A stretch of DNA of 42,336 nt from DATARH01 sp035309005. Lineage in GTDB: Bacteria > Pseudomonadota > Alphaproteobacteria > ATCC43930 > CGMCC-115725. A program made the position numbers and the translations under genes. The stretch covers positions 1-42,336 of the forward strand of contig DATGFP010000148.1 of NCBI GenBank assembly GCA_035309005.1. The letters are read 5' to 3'. The notes under the pieces were generated by a model, which was not told where the DNA came from, searched no databases, and worked only from the letters and a program-made list of their open reading frames with translations. This document shows, one piece after another, positions 34,424-41,954 of this stretch; positions within the stretch are counted from its first letter, which is position 1, and every line of letters starts with the position of its first letter.

Positions 34424-35557
34424 TCAATCGGTTGCTGCCGGCGCGGCGATCCGGGCCGCGACGGCGCGCGGCAACAGCAGGTAATAGCGGCCGCTGGCGT
34501 TCATCGCGCCGGCGCTGGTAGCAGCGGCCGGGCCGTGCCCCCAGAACAGATCGCCGCGCACCGGCCCCTTGATCGCGCCGCCGGCATCCTGGGCGATGAC
34601 GAGCCGGCGAATGGCGTCGCCGCCGAAGCGCTCGCGCGCGTCGAGCCAGAGCGGCAGGCCGAGCGGCACAAACGCGCGATCGACGGCGAGGCTGCGCCCG
34701 GCGCTCAACGCCACCTGCTCGGCGCCGCGCGGCCCGTCGCCGTGGATCTCGCGAAAGAACACAAACGAGGGATTTTCCCGCCGCAGCGCCGCGCCCTCTT
34801 TCGGGTGCGCCTTCATCCACTCGCTGATCGCCTGCATTGTCAGCTTCTCGCGCGGGATTTCGCCGCGCTCAAGGAGCAGCCGCCCGACCGGGACATAAGG
34901 CTTGCCGTTGCTGCCGTCGTAGCCGACCCGGACCACCCCGCCCTTGGGCAGCACCACCCGGCCGGAACCCTGGATTTCGAGGAAGAAGGCGTCGACCGCG
35001 TCGTCGACCCACAATAGCTCGAGGCCTTGCCCGGCAAGGGCGCCGCCCTCGATTTCGGCGCGGGTGTAACGCAAGGGATCCGGCGGGCGGCGGTAGAGCG
35101 GCGTCTGATAGGGACCGGCGCGCTGGAGGGACCCGTGCAGCGTGATCTCGAAGTAGCCGGTAAAGAGGCCATCGCTGGCACCGTTGTTGCCGGCCAAGAA
35201 CGGCGCATACGCCGCCTCGAAATAGCGGCGTGCCGCAAGATCATCGCCAGCCGGCAGCGCCACCGCCGCGGCGCACGGGGCGCGCCATTCGCCGGCCGGG
35301 CCGAACGCGAAGCTCTTCGTCTTTGGATCGAGGGCGGCGGCGTCGGGTTTTGCCAGGATGGCCGCGCAGGAATGCAGCAGCGCCGGCAGCGCGGCGGCGA
35401 CCTGGTCGTGGCTCCAGCCGGCGAGTTGCGAAAAATCCGCCGGCGCCAGGGTTAGTCGATCCGGCGGTCGCGGGCGAAGCAGGTAATAGAGCACCCCGAG
35501 CAGCAGCGGCGACAGCGCCAGGGCGACCCACGCCGCCCGGCGGGCGCGCGGCGTCAC
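34424..35557 (-). CDS. mltA: Membrane-bound lytic murein transglycosylase A
   Basis: MltA cleaves glycan strands of peptidoglycan, forming 1,6-anhydro ends. The 377-residue protein has an N-terminal membrane anchor (AAWVALALSPLLLGVLYYLL) rather than a lipobox. The MltA barrel has DGLFTGYFEITLHGSLQRAG, the region FFLEIQGSGRVVLPKGGVVR and VGYDGSNGKPYVPVG. The C-terminal 3D domain has RLVIAQDAGGAIKGPVRGDL with the conserved Asp residues, then FWGHGPAAA. GTG at 35557 is the only reasonable start, nine bases after the Tim44-like stop. The two genes are a usual alphaproteobacterial pair. Confidence 0.94.
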   Translation of the reverse strand: MTPRARRAAWVALALSPLLLGVLYYLLRPRPPDRLTLAPADFSQLAGWSHDQVAAALPALLHSCAAILAKPDAAALDPKTKSFAFGPAGEWRAPCAAAVALPAGDDLAARRYFEAAYAPFLAGNNGASDGLFTGYFEITLHGSLQRAGPYQTPLYRRPPDPLRYTRAEIEGGALAGQGLELLWVDDAVDAFFLEIQGSGRVVLPKGGVVRVGYDGSNGKPYVPVGRLLLERGEIPREKLTMQAISEWMKAHPKEGAALRRENPSFVFFREIHGDGPRGAEQVALSAGRSLAVDRAFVPLGLPLWLDARERFGGDAIRRLVIAQDAGGAIKGPVRGDLFWGHGPAAATSAGAMNASGRYYLLLPRAVAARIAAPAATD

Positions 35558-35566
35558 CGGCGCGGA

Positions 35567-36235
35567 TCACCCGCTGGCGGTCGCCGCCAGTGCCCAGTTG
35601 GGGTCGCTCGAACCGGTATCGCGGGTAAAGCTCCAGAAATCGGTCTTTTCGATCGGTGTATTGGTGTCGCCGTCGATGATGCGGCCGTCTTTCGCCCGCA
35701 GCACATTGACCTGATCGGAGACGAACTTGACCGTTACCCGCGCCAGTCGGCCGGTGAGCTCGGCCTCGGCGATGTCGAGCTGTTTCAAGCGCAGAATGCG
35801 GGTTTCGAGCGTCTCGCCGGCGGCCGCGCGCTCGTCGATCGCGGCGGTGAAGGGCTTATAAACCTCGTCGCTCAGCAGCGGCCGCAACCGCGTTTTGTCA
35901 CCGGCGGCGAAGGCGCCGACGATCATCTCGAAGGCGACCCGAGCGCCCTCGATGAAGCTCGCCGCCTCGAAGCCCGGATCGGCACCGCGGATGCGCTCCA
36001 GCCCCGCCGCCACGGCATCCGCCGGTGTCGCCGTGACGACCGGCGGCGCTGGCGCGGCGCGCCGCTTGGCAAGGGTTACCAGATTATCGTTGGGGGTTTC
36101 GGTCGGCCGCCCGATCGGGTCCCGCCGCCGCTGCTGCCCGGTGCGCCGCCCGAGGACGCCGCGCAGGCGCAGCACCAGGAAACCGGCGATCATCGCGAAC
36201 AGAATGATGTCGAAATATTGCGGGAAATCACTCAT
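35567..36235 (-). CDS. Tim44/TimA-like domain protein
   Basis: The 222-residue protein has one N-terminal membrane helix (YFDIILFAMIAGFLVLRLRG), a basic and proline-rich linker (about residues 30-75), and a Tim44-like NTF2-fold domain: GFEAASFIEGARVAFEMIVG, TRLRPLLSDEVYKPFTAAID and LKQLDIAEAELTGRLARVTV, then TDFWSFTRDTGSSDPNWAL. Bacterial members are related to mitochondrial Tim44, but their function is open. ATG at 36235 is chosen because it begins just before the membrane helix. It is divergent from secB and co-directional with mltA, a common arrangement in this class. Confidence 0.92.
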   Translation of the reverse strand: MSDFPQYFDIILFAMIAGFLVLRLRGVLGRRTGQQRRRDPIGRPTETPNDNLVTLAKRRAAPAPPVVTATPADAVAAGLERIRGADPGFEAASFIEGARVAFEMIVGAFAAGDKTRLRPLLSDEVYKPFTAAIDERAAAGETLETRILRLKQLDIAEAELTGRLARVTVKFVSDQVNVLRAKDGRIIDGDTNTPIEKTDFWSFTRDTGSSDPNWALAATASG

Positions 36236-36410
36236 CCGTACCGGGACCCTGCAGTTCTCCCGGGACAACCGGGCGTGCGCTCCATCGGGGTACATAGGCA
36301 GTCGCCGCGCCACGAGCAAGCGGCTGCCTTGGGGCGAGCGGCCAATTGCTACGGCGTCGCAATCCATGCTAGCGGAGTTGCGATACAGTCAGGCCGCTCG
36401 GGAGATCATC

Positions 36411-36917
36411 ATGGCAGAAGAGACGACAGGCAACGGTCCCGACACCCAACCCGCGGCCGCACCGGCAGCGCAGCCGCAGCAGCTGGTGATCAACGCCCAA
36501 TACATCAAGGATCTGTCGTTCGAGAACCCGCGAGCGCCGCAGAGCCTCGGGCAACAGCAGGCCCAGCCCTCCGTCGAGATCAAGGTCGACGTCAAGGCGC
36601 AGAGCCTCGGCGCCGAGAATTACGAGGTCGTGCTGACGATCAACGCCAGCGCGAAGGTGCAGGAGGACGCGCTCTTCATCGTCGAATTGATCTACGGCGC
36701 GATCGTTACAGTGCGCAACGTGCCGCCGGAACTGCTGAGCGCCGCAGTGCTGGTCGAAACCCCGCGGCTGATGTTTCCGTTCGCCCGCAACATCGTCGCC
36801 GAGACGACGCGCGACGGGGGATTTCCGCCGCTGATGATCAATCCGATCGATTTCGGCGATCTGCTGCGGCGCAACATGGCGGCGGCCACCGAGATCACCG
36901 ACAGCCCGCCCGCCTGA
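36411..36917 (+). CDS. secB: Protein-export chaperone SecB
   Basis: SecB holds precursor proteins unfolded and hands them to SecA. The 168-residue protein has a Pro/Ala/Gln-rich start and the SecB core: LVINAQYIKDLSFENPRAPQ, PSVEIKVDVKAQSLGAENYE, FIVELIYGAIVTVRNVPPEL, LVETPRLMFPFARNIVAETT and the region GGFPPLMINPIDFGDLL. CGGGAGA lies just before ATG 36411. The stop is six bases from the convergent dnaQ stop. It is the only plus-strand gene in the block left of ppsR. Confidence 0.97.
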   Translation: MAEETTGNGPDTQPAAAPAAQPQQLVINAQYIKDLSFENPRAPQSLGQQQAQPSVEIKVDVKAQSLGAENYEVVLTINASAKVQEDALFIVELIYGAIVTVRNVPPELLSAAVLVETPRLMFPFARNIVAETTRDGGFPPLMINPIDFGDLLRRNMAAATEITDSPPA

Positions 36918-36923
36918 CGCTTC

Positions 36924-37607
36924 TCAGCCGGCGGCCAACCACAGCGGCGCGCTCAGAATCGCCAGCATCGCCTGGTGCGCCGCCAGCTCTTCGGGCGATG
37001 GCGCGTGCGGCCGCGGCTCCCGCGGCGAGCGCTCCTGCGCCGGCCCGAGCGCAGCAGCGACGTCGCCCACGCCCGAGAGGGCGAATTCGAAGCCGCGCTG
37101 CTTGCCGCCGAGCAACTCGATATAAACCGCGGCCAGCAGGCCGCAATCGATCTCGGCGCCGTGCTTGTCGCGCACTGACAGGTCGACCGCGAAGCGGCGG
37201 CATAGCGCGTCGAGACTGGCCGGCGCACCCGGAAAGCGGCGGCGCGCCACCGCGAGCGTGTCGACAAACGGGTGGGCAAGCAGCGGCCGGCCGAGCTGCG
37301 CCAATTCGGCATTGAGAAACGCCAGGTCGAACTCGGCGTTGTGGATGACCAGCCGGTCGCCGCCGATAAACGCGAGAAACTCGTCGGCGATCCCCGCGAA
37401 CGGCGGGTGGGCGGCAAGAAACTCGCTTGTCAATCCGTGCACCGCCAACGCCTCGGCCGGCATGTCGCGCCCCGGATTGACGTAGCGATGAAACCGCCGC
37501 CCGGTCTGCACATGGTGCAGCAACTCGAGACAGGCGATTTCGACGATGCGGTGGCCAGCCTGCGGATCGAGGCCGGTCGTCTCGGTGTCGATCACGATTT
37601 CGCGCAC
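36924..37607 (-). CDS. dnaQ: DNA polymerase III epsilon subunit (3'-5' exonuclease)
   Basis: DnaQ proofreads for the replicative polymerase. The 227-residue protein has the DEDDh residues: Asp7 and Glu9 (MREIVIDTETTGLDP), Asp94 (VIHNAEFDLAFL), then His148 and Asp153 (RDKHGAEIDCGLLAAVY). The C-terminal tail is variable, as usual. The start is GTG at 37607, and it overlaps the coaE stop by 16 bases. The order dnaQ-coaE-aroE-maf-ppsR is conserved in many alphaproteobacteria. Confidence 0.97.
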   Translation of the reverse strand: MREIVIDTETTGLDPQAGHRIVEIACLELLHHVQTGRRFHRYVNPGRDMPAEALAVHGLTSEFLAAHPPFAGIADEFLAFIGGDRLVIHNAEFDLAFLNAELAQLGRPLLAHPFVDTLAVARRRFPGAPASLDALCRRFAVDLSVRDKHGAEIDCGLLAAVYIELLGGKQRGFEFALSGVGDVAAALGPAQERSPREPRPHAPSPEELAAHQAMLAILSAPLWLAAG

Positions 37608-38227
37608 GGTCCCCCCCGGCGATGGCGGCGCGGCGGCACGTCCTGCCGCAGCGTCCTGAGCACGGCCTGCAGCCGCTTGAGGGTCACATTTCGCCCGAGT
37701 GCGGTCGCGACGACAAAATCGGCGCGGCGGCGCTTTTCCGCGTCGGGCATCTGGGCGTTGCGGATTTCGGCAAAGCGGCTCTCGCTCATGCCCGAGCGGC
37801 GCAGTGCGCGTTCGCGCTGCAGCCGCGGCGGCGCCGAGACGACCAGCACATAATCGCAGCGGCCGATCCCGCCGGTTTCGAACAGCAGCGGGATATCGAG
37901 CACGACCAGCGGCGCGCGGCGGGCGCGGGCCAGCGCGACGAAGCGCCGTTCTGCATCGCGCACCATCGGGTGAATGATCGCTTCGAGCCGACGCAGCGCC
38001 GGCGGGTCGCCGAACACCCGCTGGCCGAGACGCCGCCGGTCGATGCCGGCGGCGTCGCGTACTCCCGGAAATGCCGCTTCCACCTCCGCGACCGCGGCGC
38101 CGCCTGGGCCAAGCAGGCGGTGCACCACGGCGTCGGCGTCGAACACCGGCACGCCAAGCCGCCGCAGGGTTTTGGCCGCGTTGCTTTTGCCCATCGCGAT
38201 GGAGCCGGTGAGGCCAAGACGGATCAC
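37592..38227 (-). CDS. coaE: Dephospho-CoA kinase
   Basis: CoaE phosphorylates dephospho-CoA in the last step of CoA synthesis. The 211-residue protein has the P-loop GLTGSIAMGKS (GKS at 13-15), FDADAVVHRLLGPGGAAV, EAIIHPMVRDAERRFVALAR and LVVLDIPLLFETGGIGRCDY followed by VLVVSAPP. The start is GTG at 38227, sharing GTGA with the aroE stop (four-base overlap). Its 3' end overlaps the dnaQ start by 16 bases, so the three are translationally coupled. Confidence 0.96.
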   Translation of the reverse strand: MIRLGLTGSIAMGKSNAAKTLRRLGVPVFDADAVVHRLLGPGGAAVAEVEAAFPGVRDAAGIDRRRLGQRVFGDPPALRRLEAIIHPMVRDAERRFVALARARRAPLVVLDIPLLFETGGIGRCDYVLVVSAPPRLQRERALRRSGMSESRFAEIRNAQMPDAEKRRRADFVVATALGRNVTLKRLQAVLRTLRQDVPPRRHRRGGPCAKS

Positions 38228-39087
38228 CGCGGCGCCGCCAGCGTCGTCAGCACCGCGGCGCGCAATTCGCGCGTCGCGCGCACCGGCGTCCCAAACCACG
38301 CCTCGAAACCCGGCCGGCCCTGGTGCAGCAGCATGCCGAGCCCGTCTACCGTGCGATGCCCGTTGCGCCGCGCCGCCGCCAGCAACTCGGTCTCGAGCGG
38401 CACGTAGACGATGTCGGCGACGACCGCGTGCGGCGGCAGGCGAACCAGATCAATTTCCAGCGCCGGCTCGCCACTCATCCCGAGGCTCGTCGTGTTGACC
38501 AGCAGCCCGGCATCCTCCAGCGCATCGCCGCGCGCCGCCCAGGGGTGAACCGAGAGCCGGCAGGACGGCAGTGCAAGCTCGTCGGCGAGCTGCCCAGCGC
38601 GCGCCAAGGTGCGGTTGAGCAGCCGGATCTCTCCGATCCCGGCTTCGATCAGTGCCGCGACCACCGCGCGCGCCGCGCCGCCGGCGCCCAGCACAACGAC
38701 GGGCCCCGCCTTAGGCTCCCAGTCCGGGACGCACTCGCGCAGATTTTCGCGAAACCCGTAGACGTCGGTGTTGCTGCCCTCGAGGCTGTCGTCGGCCGCG
38801 ACGATCACCGTATTCACCGCGCCGATGCGGCGCGCCAGCGGATCGGCGCGGTCGACCAGCGACAGCGCCGCCTGCTTATGCGGTATCGTCAGGTTGCAGC
38901 CGCGAAACCCCAGCACCGGCAGGGCGCGCAGCGCCTGCGCCAGGTGTTCCGGGCGAACCGGCAGCGGCACGTAGGCGCCATCGATACCGTGCTCGTCGAG
39001 CCAAAAATTGTGCAAGGCCGGGGAACGCGAATGGCTCACCGGCCAGCCCATAATGCCGGCGAGCCGCGTTTTCCCGGTGATCCTCAT
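38224..39087 (-). CDS. aroE: Shikimate dehydrogenase
   Basis: AroE reduces 3-dehydroshikimate to shikimate with NADPH in aromatic amino acid synthesis. The 287-residue protein has GIMGWPVSHSRSPALHNFWL, catalytic Lys71 (CNLTIPHKQAAL) and Asp108 (GSNTDVYGFRENL). The NADP fold shows VVVLGAGGAARAVVAALIEA, and LNRTLARAGQLADELA follows, then VNTTSLGMSGE. The start is ATG at 39087. It sits nine bases after the maf stop within the dnaQ-coaE-aroE-maf-ppsR block. Confidence 0.97.
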   Translation of the reverse strand: MRITGKTRLAGIMGWPVSHSRSPALHNFWLDEHGIDGAYVPLPVRPEHLAQALRALPVLGFRGCNLTIPHKQAALSLVDRADPLARRIGAVNTVIVAADDSLEGSNTDVYGFRENLRECVPDWEPKAGPVVVLGAGGAARAVVAALIEAGIGEIRLLNRTLARAGQLADELALPSCRLSVHPWAARGDALEDAGLLVNTTSLGMSGEPALEIDLVRLPPHAVVADIVYVPLETELLAAARRNGHRTVDGLGMLLHQGRPGFEAWFGTPVRATRELRAAVLTTLAAPR

Positions 39088-39096
39088 CCTCGCCCC

Positions 39097-39696
39097 TCAC
39101 CCGAGCAGCGCGCCGCGTTCGCGCAAAAACTCCAGCAACTCCACCAGCGGCAAGCCGATAACGGCGAACTGGTCGCCGCTAATCCGCGAGAACAGCTGGA
39201 CGCCCCGCCCCTCCAGCCGGTAGGCGCCGACCGAACCGCACAGCTGTTCGCCCTCGGCGGCAATATAGGCGTCAAGAAAGGCGTCGCTGAACAGCCGCAT
39301 CGTCGTTTCCGGTTCGCTCGCCGCCTGCCACACCGGGCGGCCGGCTTGCGCCACGCATATCGCCGTCGCCAGGCGGTGGGTGCGCCCGCGCAGGCTGGCG
39401 AGCTGGGCGCGAGCTTCCACGAGGTTCGCCGGCTTGTCGAACCACTCGCTCCCCGCCGCGAGCAGCTGGTCGGCGCCGATCACCAACGCCGCCCGGTTGC
39501 GGCGGGAGATGCAACACGCCTTTGCGCTGGCCAGGGCGATCGCGCAGCTGATCGCCGAATCGCCGGCTTGCCGCGTCGCGTCCTTTACCGGGCGTTCGTC
39601 GATCGCCGCCGGCTCGATCGTGAAGTCGAGACCCGTCGCCCGCAGCAACGCGGCGCGCCCTTCGCTGGCCGAGGCGAGAATGAGCCGTTCAGCCAT
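39097..39696 (-). CDS. maf: Maf family nucleotide pyrophosphatase, YceF-like
   Basis: Maf proteins hydrolyse non-canonical or methylated nucleoside triphosphates to the monophosphate. The protein of about 199 residues shows RLILASASEGRAALLRATGL, VIGADQLLAAGSEWFDKP, ASLRGRTHRLATAICVA and GSVGAYRLEGRGVQLFSRIS followed by FAVIGLPLVELLEFL. The ADQ in place of ADT and the CGSVGAYRLEG block are closer to the YceF (7-methyl-GTP) subgroup than to the dTTP/UTP YhdE subgroup. ATG at 39696 or 39705 are both possible; both overlap the ppsR stop (39689). Confidence 0.92.
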   Translation of the reverse strand: MAERLILASASEGRAALLRATGLDFTIEPAAIDERPVKDATRQAGDSAISCAIALASAKACCISRRNRAALVIGADQLLAAGSEWFDKPANLVEARAQLASLRGRTHRLATAICVAQAGRPVWQAASEPETTMRLFSDAFLDAYIAAEGEQLCGSVGAYRLEGRGVQLFSRISGDQFAVIGLPLVELLEFLRERGALLG

Positions 39697-40528
39697 CGCC
39701 GCCATGGCGGCGCATCAGCAGCCGGTGCACCGACGACGCGGTCTCCTCGATCGAGCGCCGGGTGACGTCGATGACCGGCCAATGGCGCTCGGCGAAAAGG
39801 CGACGCGCCTCGCGGACTTCGGTCCGCACCGCCTCGAGGTCGGTATAGTCGGTCGCTTCATCATGATCGAGCATGCTGAGCCGGTTGCGCCGCAGGTGGA
39901 TCAGCCGCTCCGGGTCGTTGGTCAGCCCGACGATCAGCGGCTTATGCGCCTGCAGCAATTCCGCCGGCAGCGGCACCCCCGGCACGAACGGCACGTTCGC
40001 GGCCTTGACGCCACGGTTGGCGAGATAGAGGCAGGTCGGGGTCTTCGAGGTGCGCGATACGCCGACGAGGCAGACGTCGGCGTCGTTGATGCCCCAGCTC
40101 GATTGCCCGTCATCGTGGTTGATCGCGAAGGTCATCGCGTCGATGCGGGCGAAATACTCGCCGTCGAGCAGATGCTGCTTGCCGGGGAGCCCGCGGCTTT
40201 CGCGCCCGAGATGCGAGGCAAGGGCGCCGATCACCGGGTCGAGCACCGGGATCGCCGGAACCTGCAAACGCCGACAGCCCTCCTGCAGCACCCGGCGAAG
40301 CGCATCGTCGACCATCGTGAAGAGGACGAGGCCGGGATTGCTCTCGACGCCGGCGATGACCCGCTCGATCTGGCTGCGCGTTCGCACCATGCTCCAGACA
40401 TGCTCGATCGCCTGCGCCTCGTCGAACTGCACGAGGCAGGCGCGCGCCACGGAATGCACCGTATCGCCGGTCGAATCGGAGACCAAGTGCAGGTGAAACC
40501 GGGTCAGCGCCGCCGCACCCGCGTTCAA
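39689..40528 (-). CDS. ppsR: PPDK/PEP-synthase regulatory kinase/pyrophosphorylase (DUF299)
   Basis: This family reversibly phosphorylates pyruvate,phosphate dikinase or PEP synthase on a Thr, using ADP or Pi. The 279-residue protein has RFHLHLVSDSTGDTVHSVAR, IDAMTFAINHDDGQSS and the P-loop LVGVSRTSKTPTCLYLANRG, then ANVPFVPGVPLPAEL and LIVGLTNDPERLIHLRRNRL. The first likely start is TTG at 40528; no ATG or GTG lies in frame nearby before the conserved N-terminus. It is the first gene of the minus-strand block and faces hemE over the proposed replication origin. Confidence 0.94.
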   Translation of the reverse strand: MNAGAAALTRFHLHLVSDSTGDTVHSVARACLVQFDEAQAIEHVWSMVRTRSQIERVIAGVESNPGLVLFTMVDDALRRVLQEGCRRLQVPAIPVLDPVIGALASHLGRESRGLPGKQHLLDGEYFARIDAMTFAINHDDGQSSWGINDADVCLVGVSRTSKTPTCLYLANRGVKAANVPFVPGVPLPAELLQAHKPLIVGLTNDPERLIHLRRNRLSMLDHDEATDYTDLEAVRTEVREARRLFAERHWPVIDVTRRSIEETASSVHRLLMRRHGGDG

Positions 40529-40915
40529 GGGCCCGCCCCCGCCACGTTGTGGATAGATCGCCGCGACGCCGGTAAAACTCGGAGTCTCCCGCTCGCCACC
40601 AACTCGCCTCCTCGCTCCCGCCGCCCTCAGGGCAAAGTTTTCAACCGACGACGCAGCTTACCCTCAGCGCCCGGCGATTGTGCGAAACTGACCGAGCTTG
40701 CGCGTTGTCGCGACTTTAATCTGCCGCACCGCCGCCCTCAAACACCTGAGCGCCCTCGCAACCCGACTTTTATGTACAGGTTGCCACGGGCGGTACACAA
40801 TTAACCCCCGCCGGGGACAACCGGCGTGCGGATGTCTGATCCCCGTTCCCAGCGCCCCACCATCAACTACATCATTCCTAGAATCAAAAAGGTAATGGAA
40901 GAGGCAGAGGCAAGC
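40529..40915. other. Non-coding gap between ppsR and hemE; probable chromosomal replication origin
   Basis: This 387-base gap is the longest gene-free stretch of the window. It contains a near-consensus DnaA box TGTGGATAG (40548-40556, minus strand CTATCCACA, 8 of 9), a weaker TTATGTACA (40770-40778, 7 of 9) and a still weaker match at 40680-40688. AT-rich patches lie around 40633-40644, 40712-40721, 40766-40779 and 40794-40804. A possible IHF site, AATCAA-N4-GTA, is at 40882-40894. The flanking genes, ppsR-maf-aroE-coaE-dnaQ on one side and hemE-hemH on the other, point away from it. In Caulobacter crescentus the mapped origin lies beside hemE in this gene context. I found no TTAA-N7-TTAA CtrA box. 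Confidence 0.65.
40548..40556 (-). promoter_or_regulatory. Putative DnaA box
   Basis: CTATCCACA on the minus strand differs from the TTATCCACA consensus at the first base only. It lies 20 bases upstream of the ppsR start codon, within the proposed origin region. Confidence 0.5.
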
Positions 40916-41953
40916 ATGGGAGATCCGGCGAAGCCGCTGTTGCGCGCCCTCAAGGGGGAAGCGCTGGAGCAGCCGCCGTGGTGGCTGATGCGCCAGGCCG
41001 GTCGGTTCCTGCCGGAATATCGCCAGTTGCGGGCGCAGGCGCGCGATTTCGTCGATTTCTGTCTGACCCCGGCGTTGGCGGCCGAGGCGACGCTGCAGCC
41101 GGTGCGCCGCTTCGGGATGGATGCGGCAATCCTCTTCGCCGATATACTGCTGGTGCCGCAGGCGTTGGGACAGACGGTCGAGTTTGGCGAAGATGGGCCA
41201 CTGCTCGAAGCGCTTGCGGCCGAGCGGGGCATCGCCGGCCTGCGACCGCTGGAGTTGGGACGCCTCGAGCCGGTTTATGAGACGGTACGGCTGGTGCGCG
41301 CCGGCCTGCCGCCGCAGACCGCGCTGATCGGGTTCGCCGGCTCGCCCTGGACGGTTGCGACTTACATGGTCGAGGGGGGTGCGAGCCGCGACTTTCGCCG
41401 GGTCAAGGCCTGGGCCTATCGCGATGCGGTCGGGTTTTCCGCGCTGATCGGTCTGATCGCCGAGGCGACGATTACCTATCTCTGCGGCCAGATCGCGGCT
41501 GGGGCCGAGGCGGTGCAGTTGTTCGACAGCTGGGCGGGGGTCCTCTCCGAGGCGCAGTTCGAGCGCTGGGTCATCGCGCCGACCCAGCGGATCACCGCGG
41601 CGCTGAAGGGGCGTTTTCCATTGGTGCCGATCATCGGTTTTCCGCGCGGCGCCGGGGCGCTGTACACGCATTACGCGAGCCAGTCGGGGGTCGATGCAAT
41701 CGGGCTCGATACCGCGGTACCGCTCGGTTTCGCCCGCGAGCTGCAGCGCCGGATTGTCGTGCAGGGCAATCTCGACCCGGTGGCGTTGCTGGTCGGCGGC
41801 GCGGCGCTGGAGGACGCCGCCGTGAGGCTGCGGCGGGCGCTGGCGGGCGGCCCGTTCGTCTTCAACCTCGGGCACGGCGTACTGCCGCAGACGCCGCCCG
41901 AGAACGTCGCGGTGCTGGCGCGGCTGCTCGCCGAACCGCTCGACAGGGCCTGA
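40916..41953 (+). CDS. hemE: Uroporphyrinogen decarboxylase
   Basis: HemE removes four carboxyl groups from uroporphyrinogen III to give coproporphyrinogen III in haem synthesis. The 345-residue protein has the start region PPWWLMRQAGRFLPEYRQLR with the substrate-binding Arg pair, AAILFADILLVPQALGQTVE with the catalytic Asp, then GFAGSPWTVATYMVEGG and FDSWAGVLSEAQFERWV, and FNLGHGVLPQTPPENV at the end. ATG at 40916 follows AGAGG by five bases; in-frame ATG 40895 is an alternative that would add seven residues. It is followed after one base by hemH. Confidence 0.97.
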   Translation: MGDPAKPLLRALKGEALEQPPWWLMRQAGRFLPEYRQLRAQARDFVDFCLTPALAAEATLQPVRRFGMDAAILFADILLVPQALGQTVEFGEDGPLLEALAAERGIAGLRPLELGRLEPVYETVRLVRAGLPPQTALIGFAGSPWTVATYMVEGGASRDFRRVKAWAYRDAVGFSALIGLIAEATITYLCGQIAAGAEAVQLFDSWAGVLSEAQFERWVIAPTQRITAALKGRFPLVPIIGFPRGAGALYTHYASQSGVDAIGLDTAVPLGFARELQRRIVVQGNLDPVALLVGGAALEDAAVRLRRALAGGPFVFNLGHGVLPQTPPENVAVLARLLAEPLDRA

Positions 41954-41954
41954 G

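Noticed and set aside
40529..40915. CtrA-type TTAA-N7-TTAA boxes in the proposed origin
   Set aside because: Only isolated TTAA half sites (near 40714 and 40801) were found; spacing does not fit.
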